A stretch of DNA of 64,000 nt from Mucilaginibacter sp. 14171R-50. GTDB lineage: Bacteria > Bacteroidota > Bacteroidia > Sphingobacteriales > Sphingobacteriaceae. Shown one piece after another: positions 26,317 to 34,922 of this stretch. Made by a program: the position numbers and the translations under genes. The notes beneath the pieces were generated by a model, which saw only the letters and a list, made by a program, of their open reading frames with translations, did not search any database and was not told the DNA's origin. Location of the stretch: NCBI RefSeq assembly GCF_010093045.1, contig NZ_CP048115.1:1-64000 (forward strand). The letters run 5' to 3'. Positions within the stretch are counted from its first letter, which is position 1, and every line of letters begins with the position of its first letter.

Positions 26317-27142
26317 CCTTTTTTTCCCGGGCCTCCAACCCCGCCTGCTCTTTGGCAAACTTATTAATTATCACGTAAACGTATTCCAGTTTGCTAAAGT
26401 CGGTTGCAAAGGTTATTTCCATATTCAGGAAAAAACCGCCGCCCTTGGCCTTTAATTTACTTACTTTGCCCAATGTTATACCGGCAGGGAAAAGTGATAG
26501 TTCTGATGTAACCACATTTTCGCCAATCTTAGGCTGCGCATTGTTAGATACATCTACAAGTAAGCCCTTCTGGGGGTTCATACCCTCGCCCCATTCCACA
26601 TACCCTATCTCTTTATTGGTAGCGAGCATGGCGCTAAACCGCGACTCTTTATGAAGCAAAGACTGCACTATAGACAGGTGTTCGCCCACAAACATCACTT
26701 TACCAACCACACCAAGGCTCGAAATTACACCCATACCCTTTTCAATGCCATCGCGGCTGCCGCGGCTAATGGTTATGTAGTTATTACGCTTATTTATCGA
26801 ATTATTGATAACCCGGGCTTCGATATACTCGTATTGCTGTTTGTAAATGGTATCATTTACCATTTTACGTGCAACTGTATCTGCATACTTTGATGATCGT
26901 AACTGGTTACGTAACTGGGCGTTCTCTTTTGCCAGTTTATCATTCACTTCCTTTAAAGACAGGTACCCCTTCAGTTCATCGGCTTTGGCATATAAATTAC
27001 CGGTAACCTGGTTGGTGCTGTTAATAAAAGATGCTTTTTGAAACGAATTGTATTTGATATAGATGATGAGCGAAACTATCTCGAAAATGAGAAACAAAAA
27101 GAATGCGTTGTACTTGGTGATAAATATCAGGAGGTTACGCAT
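26309..27142 (-). CDS. mreC: Rod shape-determining protein MreC
   Basis: A 277-residue protein with one N-terminal membrane segment (about 8-30), a short coiled coil (about 60-90, KEVNDKLAKENAQLRNQL) and a periplasmic beta domain with ISRGSRDGIEKGMGVISSLGVVGKV and NPQKGLLVDVSNNAQPKIGENVVTSEL. MreC links MreB filaments to PBP2 in cell elongation. It lies 92 bp downstream of mreB. That gap is filled by an inverted pair of 7-nt-period arrays. Confidence 0.95.
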   Translation of the reverse strand: MRNLLIFITKYNAFFLFLIFEIVSLIIYIKYNSFQKASFINSTNQVTGNLYAKADELKGYLSLKEVNDKLAKENAQLRNQLRSSKYADTVARKMVNDTIYKQQYEYIEARVINNSINKRNNYITISRGSRDGIEKGMGVISSLGVVGKVMFVGEHLSIVQSLLHKESRFSAMLATNKEIGYVEWGEGMNPQKGLLVDVSNNAQPKIGENVVTSELSLFPAGITLGKVSKLKAKGGGFFLNMEITFATDFSKLEYVYVIINKFAKEQAGLEAREKKDE

Positions 27143-27147
27143 TGCTT

Positions 27148-27230
27148 ATTAGATATGAGATGTGAGATATCAGATTTGAGATCAAAGAAAAATAGCATTT
27201 CTCATATCTCACATCTCCTATCTCACATCT
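27148..27230. repeat. Facing 7-nt-period arrays between mreB and mreC
   Basis: The left arm is heptads of the type ATATGAG, ATGTGAG, ATATCAG and ATTTGAG. The right arm is their approximate reverse complement (CTCATAT, CTCACAT, CTCCTAT, CTCACAT). The arms are about 30 nt each, separated by an A-rich centre, and could form one long imperfect hairpin in the transcript. Confidence 0.75.
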
Positions 27231-27234
27231 AAAA

Positions 27235-28257
27235 TTATTGCATTAAAAACTTAAAGTTACCTATATTTTTAAGGGCTGTACCGGTGCCGCGCACAACCGC
27301 CCTAAGCGGATCTTCGGCAACGTGCACAGGTAATTTGGTTTTAGCGGCCACACGTTTATCAAGTCCGCGCAGTAGTGCGCCACCGCCGGTAAGGTAAATA
27401 CCTGTTTGGTAAATATCGGCAGAAAGCTCGGGCGGGGTAATTTCCAATGCTTTCAATATCGCTTCCTCAATTTTCGAGATAGATTTATCAAGGCAATGCG
27501 CAATTTCGGTGTAAGATACGGTGATCTGTTTAGGTACGCCTGTCATCAGGTCGCGTCCTTGTACGGCAAAATCTGCCGGCGGTTCAGATAGTTCGGGTAA
27601 TGCGGCGCCCACTTCAATTTTTATTTTCTCGGCAGTACGGTCGCCTATCATAATGTTATGCTGGCGGCGGATGTACTGAACGATATCAGAGTCGAAGTTA
27701 TCGCCCGCCACACGGATAGACTGATCGCATACGATACCCGAGAGCGCAATAACGGCGATCTCGGTAGTACCCCCGCCAATATCAATGATCATGTTACCCA
27801 TAGGCTCCTCAACATCAATACCAATACCTACGGCAGCAGCCATTGGTTCGTATATCAGGTACACCTCTTTGGCGCCTGCAATTTCGGCGCTGTCGCGCAC
27901 GGCGCGTTTCTCAACCTCGGTAATACCTGATGGGATACAGATAACCATACGCAGCGATGGGAAGAACCAGCCCTTACCCTGGTTTATCATCTTGATCATA
28001 CCGCGTATCATCAATTCTGCAGCGTTAAAGTCGGCAATCACACCATCTTTAAGCGGGCGAACGGTACGGATATTATCGTGGGTTTTGCCCTCCATTTGCA
28101 TAGCCTGGCGGCCAATGGCAATTACTTTGTTTGTTGTACGGTCAAACGCCACTATCGAGGGCTCATCAACAACAACTTTATCATTATGTATGATAAGGGT
28201 ATTGGCCGTACCCAGATCAATAGCTATCTCTTGCGTAAAAAAATTAAATAAACCCAT
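27235..28257 (-). CDS. mreB: Rod shape-determining protein MreB
   Basis: A 340-residue actin-like ATPase that forms membrane-associated filaments guiding lateral wall synthesis. Visible signatures are the phosphate-1 loop IDLGTANTLI, the phosphate-2 loop IDIGGGTTEIAVI, and LTGGGALLRGLDKRV near the C-terminus. Its length is normal. It follows purH by 233 bp on the same strand; purH-mreBCD-mrdA-rodA is a gene order I associate with Bacteroidota. Confidence 0.98.
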   Translation of the reverse strand: MGLFNFFTQEIAIDLGTANTLIIHNDKVVVDEPSIVAFDRTTNKVIAIGRQAMQMEGKTHDNIRTVRPLKDGVIADFNAAELMIRGMIKMINQGKGWFFPSLRMVICIPSGITEVEKRAVRDSAEIAGAKEVYLIYEPMAAAVGIGIDVEEPMGNMIIDIGGGTTEIAVIALSGIVCDQSIRVAGDNFDSDIVQYIRRQHNIMIGDRTAEKIKIEVGAALPELSEPPADFAVQGRDLMTGVPKQITVSYTEIAHCLDKSISKIEEAILKALEITPPELSADIYQTGIYLTGGGALLRGLDKRVAAKTKLPVHVAEDPLRAVVRGTGTALKNIGNFKFLMQ

Positions 28258-28379
28258 TTGGCGTTATTCTGATTAGCTGGAATTTAAATATTAAGACTGT
28301 TTTGCGCCAAATAACACGGGCGCTATATTCGTGTAAATTAGTAATTAATAACTCTAATTTTTAAAAATTCGTATTTGTT

Positions 28380-28490
28380 ATTAGAGATTAGTTAATCAGA
28401 TATTGGAGATTAGTTAGTCATAAAAAGTAATAACTTATTTACTACAACCCACTGGCCCTAATCTCTAATCAACAAATCTCTGATCTTTAA
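28380..28490. repeat. Degenerate 7-nt-period inverted array between purH and mreB
   Basis: A left part with TTAGAGATTAGTTAATCAGA and GGAGATTAGTTAG words faces a right part with CTAATCTCTAATCAACAAATC. The units are about 7 nt long and the arms are imperfect reverse complements. The array ends at the purH stop codon. Confidence 0.55.
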
Positions 28491-30017
28491 TTAGTGTTTA
28501 AAATGCCTTACTCCGGTAGTAACCATCGCAATGCCCTTTTGGTTACACATATTGATGGAATCCTGATCTTTTATGGACCCGCCCGGCTGCAAAACGGCTG
28601 TAATGCCTGCATCTCCTGCTATCTCCACACAATCCGGGAAGGGGAAAAAAGCATCTGATGCCATTACCGCGCCCTTAAGATCGAACCCAAAGCTTTCGGC
28701 TTTAATAATAGCCTGCTTCAAGGAATCGACCCTTGATGTTTGGCCAACACCGCTTGCCATTAACTGGTTGTTTTTGGCAAAAACAATGGTGTTTGATTTG
28801 GTATGTTTAACCACTTTATTAGCAAAATAAAGATCGCGCAATTCGTGCTCTGTTGCCTTTTTTTCGGTAACCGGGGTCATTTGTGCCGGGCCTTCAACAA
28901 CCAGATCTTTATCCTGCTCAATCACGCCGTTAAGCAAGGTTTTAAACTGCTTAACAGGTAACTCAACCCGATTGCGGATTAATACAATGCGGTTCTTTTT
29001 AGCCGAAAGAATATCTATAGCCTCGTCTGTAAAAGCCGGCGCTATAAGCACTTCGTAAAATATCTTATCAATTTCGGCAGCGGTAGCGGCGTCTATTTCG
29101 TCGTTGGCAATAATAACACCACCAAAAGCCGAAACCGGGTCACAGGCCAGTGCATCTATCCAGGCTTCTTTTATAAATGTGCGGGTTGCAACGCCACAGG
29201 CATTGGTATGTTTTAAAATAGCTACGGTGGGGTCGGTAAATTCGTCAATTAAAGCAACGGCCGCATCCACATCAACCAGGTTGTTGTAAGATAGTTCTTT
29301 GCCGTTAAGCTTTGTAAACATCGCGTCAAGGTTACCATAGAAGATACCCTTTTGATGCGGATTTTCGCCATATCGTAAAACCTGGCTGGTTTGGATGCTC
29401 TGTTTAAACACAGGCATCGGCTCGCTATGGTCAAAGTACTGAAAAATGTGCGTATCGTAGTTTGAAGAAATGTTGAATGCTTTTTGAGCGAAACGGCGGC
29501 GCTGATCAATAGTGGTTGCACCTTGCTGCCTTTTTAATATTTCTTCAAGTTCGGTATAGTCATTCTTAGAAGCAACAATTACAACATCTTTATAATTTTT
29601 TGCTGCCGCCCGGATAAGCGAGATTCCGCCAATATCTATCTTCTCAATAACATCCTCCTGGCTCGCGCCCGAGTTTACGGTTTCTTCAAAGGGATAAAGG
29701 TCAACAATCACCAGGTCAATTTCCGGTATTTCATACTGTACAAGTTGCTGCTCATCACTATCAAAACTTCTGCGGGCAAGTATGCCGCCAAACACCTTTG
29801 GGTGCAGGGTTTTTACCCGGCCGCCCAGGATAGACGGATACGAGGTAAGATCTTCAACAGCAATAACATCAACACCAAGATCGCGGATAAAGGTTTCGGT
29901 ACCACCGGTAGAATATATCTTTACACCAAGGCGGTTCAACTCATGAATTATATGTTCAAGGTTGTCTTTGTAATAAACAGAAATCAGCGCGTTTTTTATT
30001 TGTACAGAATGACTCAT
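28491..30017 (-). CDS. purH: Bifunctional AICAR transformylase / IMP cyclohydrolase
   Basis: A 508-residue enzyme catalysing the last two steps of IMP synthesis. The N-terminal ~190 residues form the MGS-like cyclohydrolase domain (IYSTGGTETFIRDLG, GGRVKTLHPKVFGGIL). The rest is the transformylase with LRYGENPHQKG, ILKHTNACGVA, and SDAFFPFPDCVEIAGDAGI. Length and motifs are complete. It lies upstream of mreB and downstream of purN on the same strand, so it may belong to a purine and cell-shape transcription unit. Confidence 0.98.
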   Translation of the reverse strand: MSHSVQIKNALISVYYKDNLEHIIHELNRLGVKIYSTGGTETFIRDLGVDVIAVEDLTSYPSILGGRVKTLHPKVFGGILARRSFDSDEQQLVQYEIPEIDLVIVDLYPFEETVNSGASQEDVIEKIDIGGISLIRAAAKNYKDVVIVASKNDYTELEEILKRQQGATTIDQRRRFAQKAFNISSNYDTHIFQYFDHSEPMPVFKQSIQTSQVLRYGENPHQKGIFYGNLDAMFTKLNGKELSYNNLVDVDAAVALIDEFTDPTVAILKHTNACGVATRTFIKEAWIDALACDPVSAFGGVIIANDEIDAATAAEIDKIFYEVLIAPAFTDEAIDILSAKKNRIVLIRNRVELPVKQFKTLLNGVIEQDKDLVVEGPAQMTPVTEKKATEHELRDLYFANKVVKHTKSNTIVFAKNNQLMASGVGQTSRVDSLKQAIIKAESFGFDLKGAVMASDAFFPFPDCVEIAGDAGITAVLQPGGSIKDQDSINMCNQKGIAMVTTGVRHFKH

Positions 30018-30057
30018 TACAACAGGGAAATTTTGAGCCGCAAAGGTAAGGAATTTA

Positions 30058-30178
30058 GTTAATTAGTGGTGAGTTAATTGGCGATTAGTTGTGGATTTGA
30101 TTGGCGCATGGTTATTAAGGGGTATGCAAATTCCAAAGGCCAACAAACCGCCGCTAATTAACCAATCACAAGTAACTA
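30058..30178. repeat. Degenerate 7-nt-period array between purN and purH
   Basis: TTAGTTAATTAGTGGTGAGTT-like heptads face CTAATTAACCAATCACAAGT-like heptads on the other side of a GC-richer centre. The right arm runs up to the purN stop codon. Confidence 0.5.
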
Positions 30179-30754
30179 ACTCCGCATCTTCTTCAATAAA
30201 CTCTCAATTACCTTCGGAAAATGCTGGTGCTCCAGCTGCTGGCCTTTAAATTTCACCATTTCCAGGTTATCGCCGGGCTCTATCTTAAAACGAGACTGGT
30301 GGATGATCTCGCCCTCGTCAAATTGGGTATTCACAAAATGTATGGTAATACCCGATTCTTCTTCACCGGCTTCAAGTACAGCTTTATGAACGTTATCGCC
30401 GTACATGCCTTTACCGCCAAACTTCGGCAGCAGCGCAGGGTGCAGGTTGATGATTTTATTAGGAAACGCATTTAATAAAGCAGGTGGTACCAGCCACAAA
30501 AAACCGGCAAGCACAATAATATCTACCTGCAGGTTTTTAAGCAGGCTTATCACTTCATCAGTTTCGTAAAACTCGTGGCGCGTAAATATGTGCGATGGTA
30601 TCTCAAAATTATCCGCCCGCTGCAAAACGTAGGCCTGCGGGTTATTAGTTAGGATCAATACAACTTCAGCATCGGCATTTCGCTTAAAATGCTCCATTAT
30701 TTTCTGAGCATTCGACCCTGAACCCGAAGCAAAAATGGCAATTCTCTTTTTCAA
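30176..30754 (-). CDS. purN: Phosphoribosylglycinamide formyltransferase
   Basis: A 192-residue folate-dependent GAR transformylase of purine synthesis. The N-terminal FASGSGSNAQKIMEHF loop binds GAR phosphate. The catalytic NLHPALLPKFGGKGMYG stretch and the HFVNTQFDEGEII region with the conserved His and Asp are present. It precedes purH on the same strand with a 158-bp repeat-bearing gap. Confidence 0.97.
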   Translation of the reverse strand: MKKRIAIFASGSGSNAQKIMEHFKRNADAEVVLILTNNPQAYVLQRADNFEIPSHIFTRHEFYETDEVISLLKNLQVDIIVLAGFLWLVPPALLNAFPNKIINLHPALLPKFGGKGMYGDNVHKAVLEAGEEESGITIHFVNTQFDEGEIIHQSRFKIEPGDNLEMVKFKGQQLEHQHFPKVIESLLKKMRS

Positions 30755-30798
30755 AACGATCGGTAGATTTTATTTTGCAAAATATAAAATTTTATCAA

Positions 30799-31299
30799 TT
30801 ATTTGGCAATCGCTGGCTTAATCCTGGTAAATCCGTAACGTCGAATGGTCCTTTTGTCGTTGGCCGTGTAATATGTTTGCAGGTCACCCGTTTCAAGCAC
30901 CATCGAAAATTCGCCCAGGTTTGTAATATGCGAGTTAATAAACGGCTGTTTGGTGCCGGCCGAAGTGATATCGGGATAGGTAATATCTGCAAACAGGTAA
31001 AGCTTGGTATCTGATAACGACCATGTGCCGCTCATAGTAGTTGGGTTGCAGTCAAAATTGGTGTAACTGCACGTTTTATCGTCATTGAATTTAAAGATCT
31101 GAACAGAATCACATTCCAGTGTATCAACCGAAGTCTGCGAATCGCCAAGGTATTTATATTCCATTACAGAACCCAACCGCCAGGTTCCGTAGGTGAGCAG
31201 GCCCGGTATGCTGCTTTGCTTTTCTTTTTTACATCCATTGACAAAAAAGCTGATAACAACAACCCCCGCCAGTAAAAAATATAAGTTTTTATTTGTCAT
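30799..31299 (-). CDS. Small lipocalin-like lipoprotein
   Basis: A 166-residue lipoprotein. The signal peptide ends in VNGC (Cys23), giving an N-terminal lipid anchor. The mature domain (GTWRLGSVMEYKY, CSYTNFDCNPTTMSGTWSLSDTKLYLF) resembles lipocalin-like domains of Bacteroidota. It lies upstream of purN on the same strand, 44 bp away. Function unknown. Confidence 0.72.
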   Translation of the reverse strand: MTNKNLYFLLAGVVVISFFVNGCKKEKQSSIPGLLTYGTWRLGSVMEYKYLGDSQTSVDTLECDSVQIFKFNDDKTCSYTNFDCNPTTMSGTWSLSDTKLYLFADITYPDITSAGTKQPFINSHITNLGEFSMVLETGDLQTYYTANDKRTIRRYGFTRIKPAIAK

Positions 31300-31416
31300 T
31301 AAGCTGCAAATATAGTTTAGTTACGCAATTGGAAAGGTGCTTTAATATAACTATTTATGCCATAAAATATTTCGATACGCGGTAACTATAGTTCATAAAC
31401 CGTTGCCGAAGCTTTA

Positions 31417-31424
31417 TATATTTG
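31417..31424 (+). promoter_or_regulatory. TAnnTTTG element very close to the dlgD start
   Basis: TATATTTG matches the Bacteroidota -7 consensus and ends 4 nt before the ATG at 31429, so a transcript from it would be almost leaderless. No good -33 element is seen at standard spacing. Confidence 0.3.
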
Positions 31425-31428
31425 CTTC

Positions 31429-32409
31429 ATGCGTATACCCTACCCTCAACTTAAAGCCGAATTTAAACGGGTGCTCACCAGCCTGGATATCAACGATGCC
31501 GTGGCCGATGCGTGCGCGGCGGTTTTTGCTGATAATAGCCGCGACGGCGTTTACAGCCATGGCTTAAACCGTTTTGCGGTTTTTGTTGAATACATAAGGG
31601 AAAAACTGGTTATACCCCATGCTTTACCTGCATTGGTAAGCTCATTTGGCGCCGTTGAGCAATGCGATGGCAATATGGGCCCCGGCATGTTAAATGCTCA
31701 ATTCTGTATGGGCAGGGCAATTGATATTGCAAAAAACAATGGCATTGGCTGTGTTGCTATAAAAAACACCAATCACTGGATGCGTGGCGGCACATACGGT
31801 TTGCAGGCCGCCGAAGCGGGTTATATAGGCATATGCTTTACCAATACTATTGCCAACCTGCCCCCATGGGGCGGTACCGAGCCGCGCCTGGGTAACAACC
31901 CTCTTGTAATAGCCGTGCCCCGGCAGGGTGGTCATGTAGTGTTGGATATGGCGATGACACAATATTCGTTTGGGAAGCTTTGGCAATACGAGGCGCAGGG
32001 TAAAGAACTACCCGTGCCGGGTGGTTACGATAAAGAGGGTGAACTTACAACCGATGCCGCCGCCATAGCGGAAAGTAAACGACCATTGCCTATCGGATTC
32101 TGGAAAGGGTCAGGGTTGTCGTTAGTGCTGGATCTGATGGCTACAGTATTGAGTGGTGGCGATTCCACCCCGGTAATAACGCAAAGCGGCCGTAAAGAAA
32201 CCGGGGTTTCGCAGGTGTTTATTGCCATTAAAACCGATAATGAACGGAACGCCGCATTGATAGAAGAGATCATCAGCTACACCAAAAGCAACAGTGAGGG
32301 TAACGAGATCCTCTTCCCCGGCGAAAACATGCTAAGGACAAGGGAACAGAGTTTAAAGGATGGTGTATGGATTGATGAGGAGATTTGGGAGAAAGTGAAG
32401 GGCTTGTAA
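31429..32409 (+). CDS. dlgD: 2,3-diketo-L-gulonate reductase-like NAD(P)H dehydrogenase
   Basis: A 326-residue enzyme of the malate/L-lactate dehydrogenase (Ldh2) family, which does not use a Rossmann fold. It closely resembles E. coli YiaK/DlgD along its length: YSHGLNRF (His of the active site), NHWMRGGTYGLQAAEAGYIGICFTNT, PPWGGTEPRLGNNPL, and LPIGFWKGSGLSLVLD. YiaK reduces 2,3-diketo-L-gulonate in ascorbate/lyxose-type sugar acid use. None of the other yia/ula genes is nearby, so the natural substrate may differ. The start is fixed by alignment to YiaK. Confidence 0.88.
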   Translation: MRIPYPQLKAEFKRVLTSLDINDAVADACAAVFADNSRDGVYSHGLNRFAVFVEYIREKLVIPHALPALVSSFGAVEQCDGNMGPGMLNAQFCMGRAIDIAKNNGIGCVAIKNTNHWMRGGTYGLQAAEAGYIGICFTNTIANLPPWGGTEPRLGNNPLVIAVPRQGGHVVLDMAMTQYSFGKLWQYEAQGKELPVPGGYDKEGELTTDAAAIAESKRPLPIGFWKGSGLSLVLDLMATVLSGGDSTPVITQSGRKETGVSQVFIAIKTDNERNAALIEEIISYTKSNSEGNEILFPGENMLRTREQSLKDGVWIDEEIWEKVKGL

Positions 32410-32784
32410 CGCTCGCTGATTTTCTGTGCTTGTTAGGCGCGCCAGCAGGTTACGTTAAGCCTGTGGATGTTCATTTTCTTTGTCTTAGCCACAAAGAAAA
32501 CGAACCAAAAGAAAAGGCCAAGTCAAAGCGACGCTTCCGCCCGCCCTGCCGGTTCTTAACGCTTTCTCCCGCATGCGCGAGTTCGAAAGCTAAACCGTCA
32601 TTCACGCCATACTCCCGGCCCGCCCGCTTTGACAGAAGGCCGGCGCACATAAGAAATGATAGCGATAAGTTTACCTCCCATCGTTATAGACGCAAATGCG
32701 TTAGGGATAGCAGCGAATACCGGCCTTGTGGCTAAGGCCTGAGCAGTATGAGCGGATAGCCCGGGCCGCAGGCAACGCCCAATA
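32410..32784. repeat. Structured dispersed-repeat region next to the HNH gene
   Basis: This gene-free stretch holds a 10-bp hairpin (TTTTCTTTGT...ACAAAGAAAA, about 32473-32499). A second inverted pair follows (GTCAAAGCG ... CGCTTTGAC). A GC-rich segment ending in TATCCGC-type and AGCCCGGGCCGC words comes last. I recognise the first part and the last part as sequences that recur between genes in Bacteroidota. A 116-codon frame crosses it (32385-32735), but I take it as spurious. Confidence 0.55.
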
Positions 32785-33141
32785 TTATCTTTTGCCAAAG
32801 TTACACCGATAACACAGTGGTTGAATATTATCTATACTGTCAGAGCCGCCTTTAGTGAGGGGAATAATGTGGTCTTTTGTCCAGACGTGCTTGTATCGCT
32901 TGTCAGCTCGCGGCTCAATTAACGACCATTTCCTATTACATCCTGGACAGAACTTAAACTCATCCAATTTGTTAAGCCATTGTTTTTGGGAATGTTTCCC
33001 AAAAGCATCACTTTTCCTTTGATTGTACGTGGCAGCCCTTTCTCGCCGACAACTTTTGCAATATTTATAGACTTTAAATGAAGACGAAGACGTCCAATTA
33101 CTCCAATTATCGTTACCACATTTATTACAAATCATCTGCAC
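32785..33141 (-). CDS. HNH endonuclease
   Basis: A 118-residue small nuclease of the HNH family. The C-terminal half carries the motif KDHIIPLTKGGSDSIDNIQPL followed by CYRC. The structural cysteine pairs CNKC, CKSC, CPGC and CYRC indicate bound zinc. Stand-alone HNH proteins of this size occur in mobile elements, phage and as accessory nucleases. It starts 2 bp after the pseudouridine synthase stop, so it is probably co-transcribed. It ends at the dispersed-repeat region, an accessory-looking setting among housekeeping genes. Confidence 0.88.
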   Translation of the reverse strand: MQMICNKCGNDNWSNWTSSSSFKVYKYCKSCRRERAATYNQRKSDAFGKHSQKQWLNKLDEFKFCPGCNRKWSLIEPRADKRYKHVWTKDHIIPLTKGGSDSIDNIQPLCYRCNFGKR

Positions 33142-33143
33142 AT

Positions 33144-33866
33144 CTATTCTATCAGTCCCTCAAACTTCTCCCAAAAACCATCTTTGGGCAGCGGTGCCAC
33201 TATAAGTACCGGCTCGTTTTTAACAGGGTGTATAAATTGCAGGCGGCGCGCATGAAGGCAAATGCTTTTTCGCAGGCTGCCGCGCGGATAGCCATATTTA
33301 TTATCGCCCACTATGGGGCAGCCCAGGGTTGATAGCTGCACCCGTATTTGATGGGGGCGCCCGGTTATAGGGTCTACCTCTATTACATAATAATCCTCGC
33401 GCTCGCCTACCAGTTTATAGTTTAGTTCAGATCGCTGGCTACCCGGCACTTCTTTATCATGTGCCTTAGTGACATTCTTTTGCGGGTTTTTAAGCAGGTA
33501 ATGTACAAGGGTACCAGCCTCGGGATGCGGGCGCTTGCGCACAATAGCATAATAGGTTTTATGCATTTCGCGCCCTTTAAACATTTTATTGATCCGCTCT
33601 AACGCCTTGCTGGTTTTGGCAAACAGGATAACCCCGCTAACGGGTCTGTCTAACCGGTGAACAACGCCCAGGAATGCACCATTAGGTTTATTATACTTTT
33701 TGGCGATATATTTCTTTACCTTCTCGTCCAGTGATTCATCGCCGGTATCGTCTACCTGTACTATATCGCCCGCACGCTTGTTTACCGCTATCAGGTGGTT
33801 ATCCTCATACAGTATATCCGCATCGGTAATATCCTTGCTTATATAATTAAATTCTGGTCGCGCCAT
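33144..33866 (-). CDS. RluA-family RNA pseudouridine synthase
   Basis: About 240 residues from the ATG at 33866 (MARPEFNYISKD). The longer frame from 33893 translates part of a heptad array. The enzyme isomerises uridine in rRNA or tRNA. The catalytic motif VHRLDRPVSGVILFAKTSKA (Asp nucleophile), the KTYYAIVRK stretch and the PITGRPHQIRVQL motif are present. No S4 domain is seen. The exact target site cannot be told from the sequence. Confidence 0.92.
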   Translation of the reverse strand: MARPEFNYISKDITDADILYEDNHLIAVNKRAGDIVQVDDTGDESLDEKVKKYIAKKYNKPNGAFLGVVHRLDRPVSGVILFAKTSKALERINKMFKGREMHKTYYAIVRKRPHPEAGTLVHYLLKNPQKNVTKAHDKEVPGSQRSELNYKLVGEREDYYVIEVDPITGRPHQIRVQLSTLGCPIVGDNKYGYPRGSLRKSICLHARRLQFIHPVKNEPVLIVAPLPKDGFWEKFEGLIE

Positions 33867-33879
33867 TTTTTTCAGTCGA

Positions 33880-33980
33880 TGGTCCACTGTCAATGGTCCA
33901 TAATTATGTTTATTGCCCGGTTTGGGTCGATATCATAATTCTTTTCTACTATGGACTATCGACTATTGACCATGGACTAC
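33880..33980. repeat. Facing 7-nt-period arrays between rluA-type gene and panB
   Basis: The left arm carries TCGATGG, TCCACTG and TCAATGG heptads. The right arm carries CTATGGA, CTATCGA, CTATTGA and CCATGGA heptads and touches the panB stop codon. The arms are imperfect reverse complements. Confidence 0.75.
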
Positions 33981-34796
33981 TTAATACTCTTCTTTCTCGT
34001 TCGGGAAGCTTCTTGCTTTTACATCACCAACATAATTGGTAATAGCATCGTTCATTACATCAAACAAATTGGCATATTGGCGTAAAAAGCGTGGTTTAAA
34101 CCCTTTGTTTATGCCCAGCATATCATGTATCACCAAAACCTGCCCGTCGCAATGCTGGCCGGCGCCAATACCTATAGTTGGTATACTTACTGATCTGCTA
34201 ACCTCGGCAGCAAGCTTTGCAGGTATCTTTTCTAATACAATGGCAAAGCAACCCAACTCCTGCAGCTTTAGTGCATCATCCTTAAGTTTTGCGGCTTCTG
34301 CCTCTTCTTTAGCCCTTACAGTATATGTACCAAATTTATATATCGATTGTGGCGTTAAACCCAGGTGTCCCATTACCGGGATTCCGGCTGCGAGTATCCG
34401 GGTAACCGATTCTGCAATTTCTACTCCCCCTTCTAATTTTACACCATGCGCACCCGCTTCTTTCATGATACGGATAGCCGAAGCCAAAGCTTCTTTAGAG
34501 TTGCCTTGGTATGACCCAAAAGGAAGATCGACGATCACCAGGGCCCTTTTGGCCGCACGTACCACCGAGGCCGCGTGATAGATCATCTGGTCCAGGGTAA
34601 TGGGAAGCGTGGTTTCATGTCCGGCCATAACATTACTGGCCGAATCGCCCACCAGGATAATATCCGTACCGGCATTATCTACTATGGCGGCCATCGAAAA
34701 ATCGTACGCCGTAAGCATCGCTATTTTTTCTCCGCGGTTTTTCATTTCCTGCAAAATGTGCGTGGTGATGCGTTTAACTTCCTTGTTTACCGACAT
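33981..34796 (-). CDS. panB: 3-methyl-2-oxobutanoate hydroxymethyltransferase
   Basis: A 271-residue TIM-barrel enzyme that adds a hydroxymethyl group from methylene-tetrahydrofolate to ketoisovalerate, the first committed step of pantothenate synthesis. Metal-binding and catalytic stretches [52 protein letters not shown] and the [15 protein letters not shown] region are intact. No other pan gene is adjacent. Confidence 0.97.
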   Translation of the reverse strand: MSVNKEVKRITTHILQEMKNRGEKIAMLTAYDFSMAAIVDNAGTDIILVGDSASNVMAGHETTLPITLDQMIYHAASVVRAAKRALVIVDLPFGSYQGNSKEALASAIRIMKEAGAHGVKLEGGVEIAESVTRILAAGIPVMGHLGLTPQSIYKFGTYTVRAKEEAEAAKLKDDALKLQELGCFAIVLEKIPAKLAAEVSRSVSIPTIGIGAGQHCDGQVLVIHDMLGINKGFKPRFLRQYANLFDVMNDAITNYVGDVKARSFPNEKEEY

Positions 34797-34828
34797 GGGA
34801 TGGTTTTTAGTTTTTTAGCAAATGTACA

Positions 34829-34869
34829 GTTTTGGATTTCGGATTTCGAAATTTCGATTTAGGATTTAA
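34829..34869. repeat. Short TTTCGGA/TTTAGGA heptad array
   Basis: Consecutive units TTTCGGA, TTTCGAA, ATTTCGA, TTTAGGA and TTTAATT make up the region between the divergent panB and zinc-ribbon genes. Confidence 0.6.
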
Positions 34870-34922
34870 TTGCGCACAGATAATCTTGATATATTTGAAC
34901 ACCACATCAGCTATATTTAAAC

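Noticed and set aside
27148-27230. CRISPR array
   Set aside because: Units are only 7 nt, degenerate and inverted in the second half, with no spacers and no cas genes.
32385-32735. 116-codon frame after dlgD
   Set aside because: It overlaps the end of dlgD and then translates the dispersed-repeat region; composition is Arg/Ser/Pro-rich and not protein-like.
34036-34578. 180-codon plus-strand frame opposite panB
   Set aside because: Shadow of panB; no recognisable domain.
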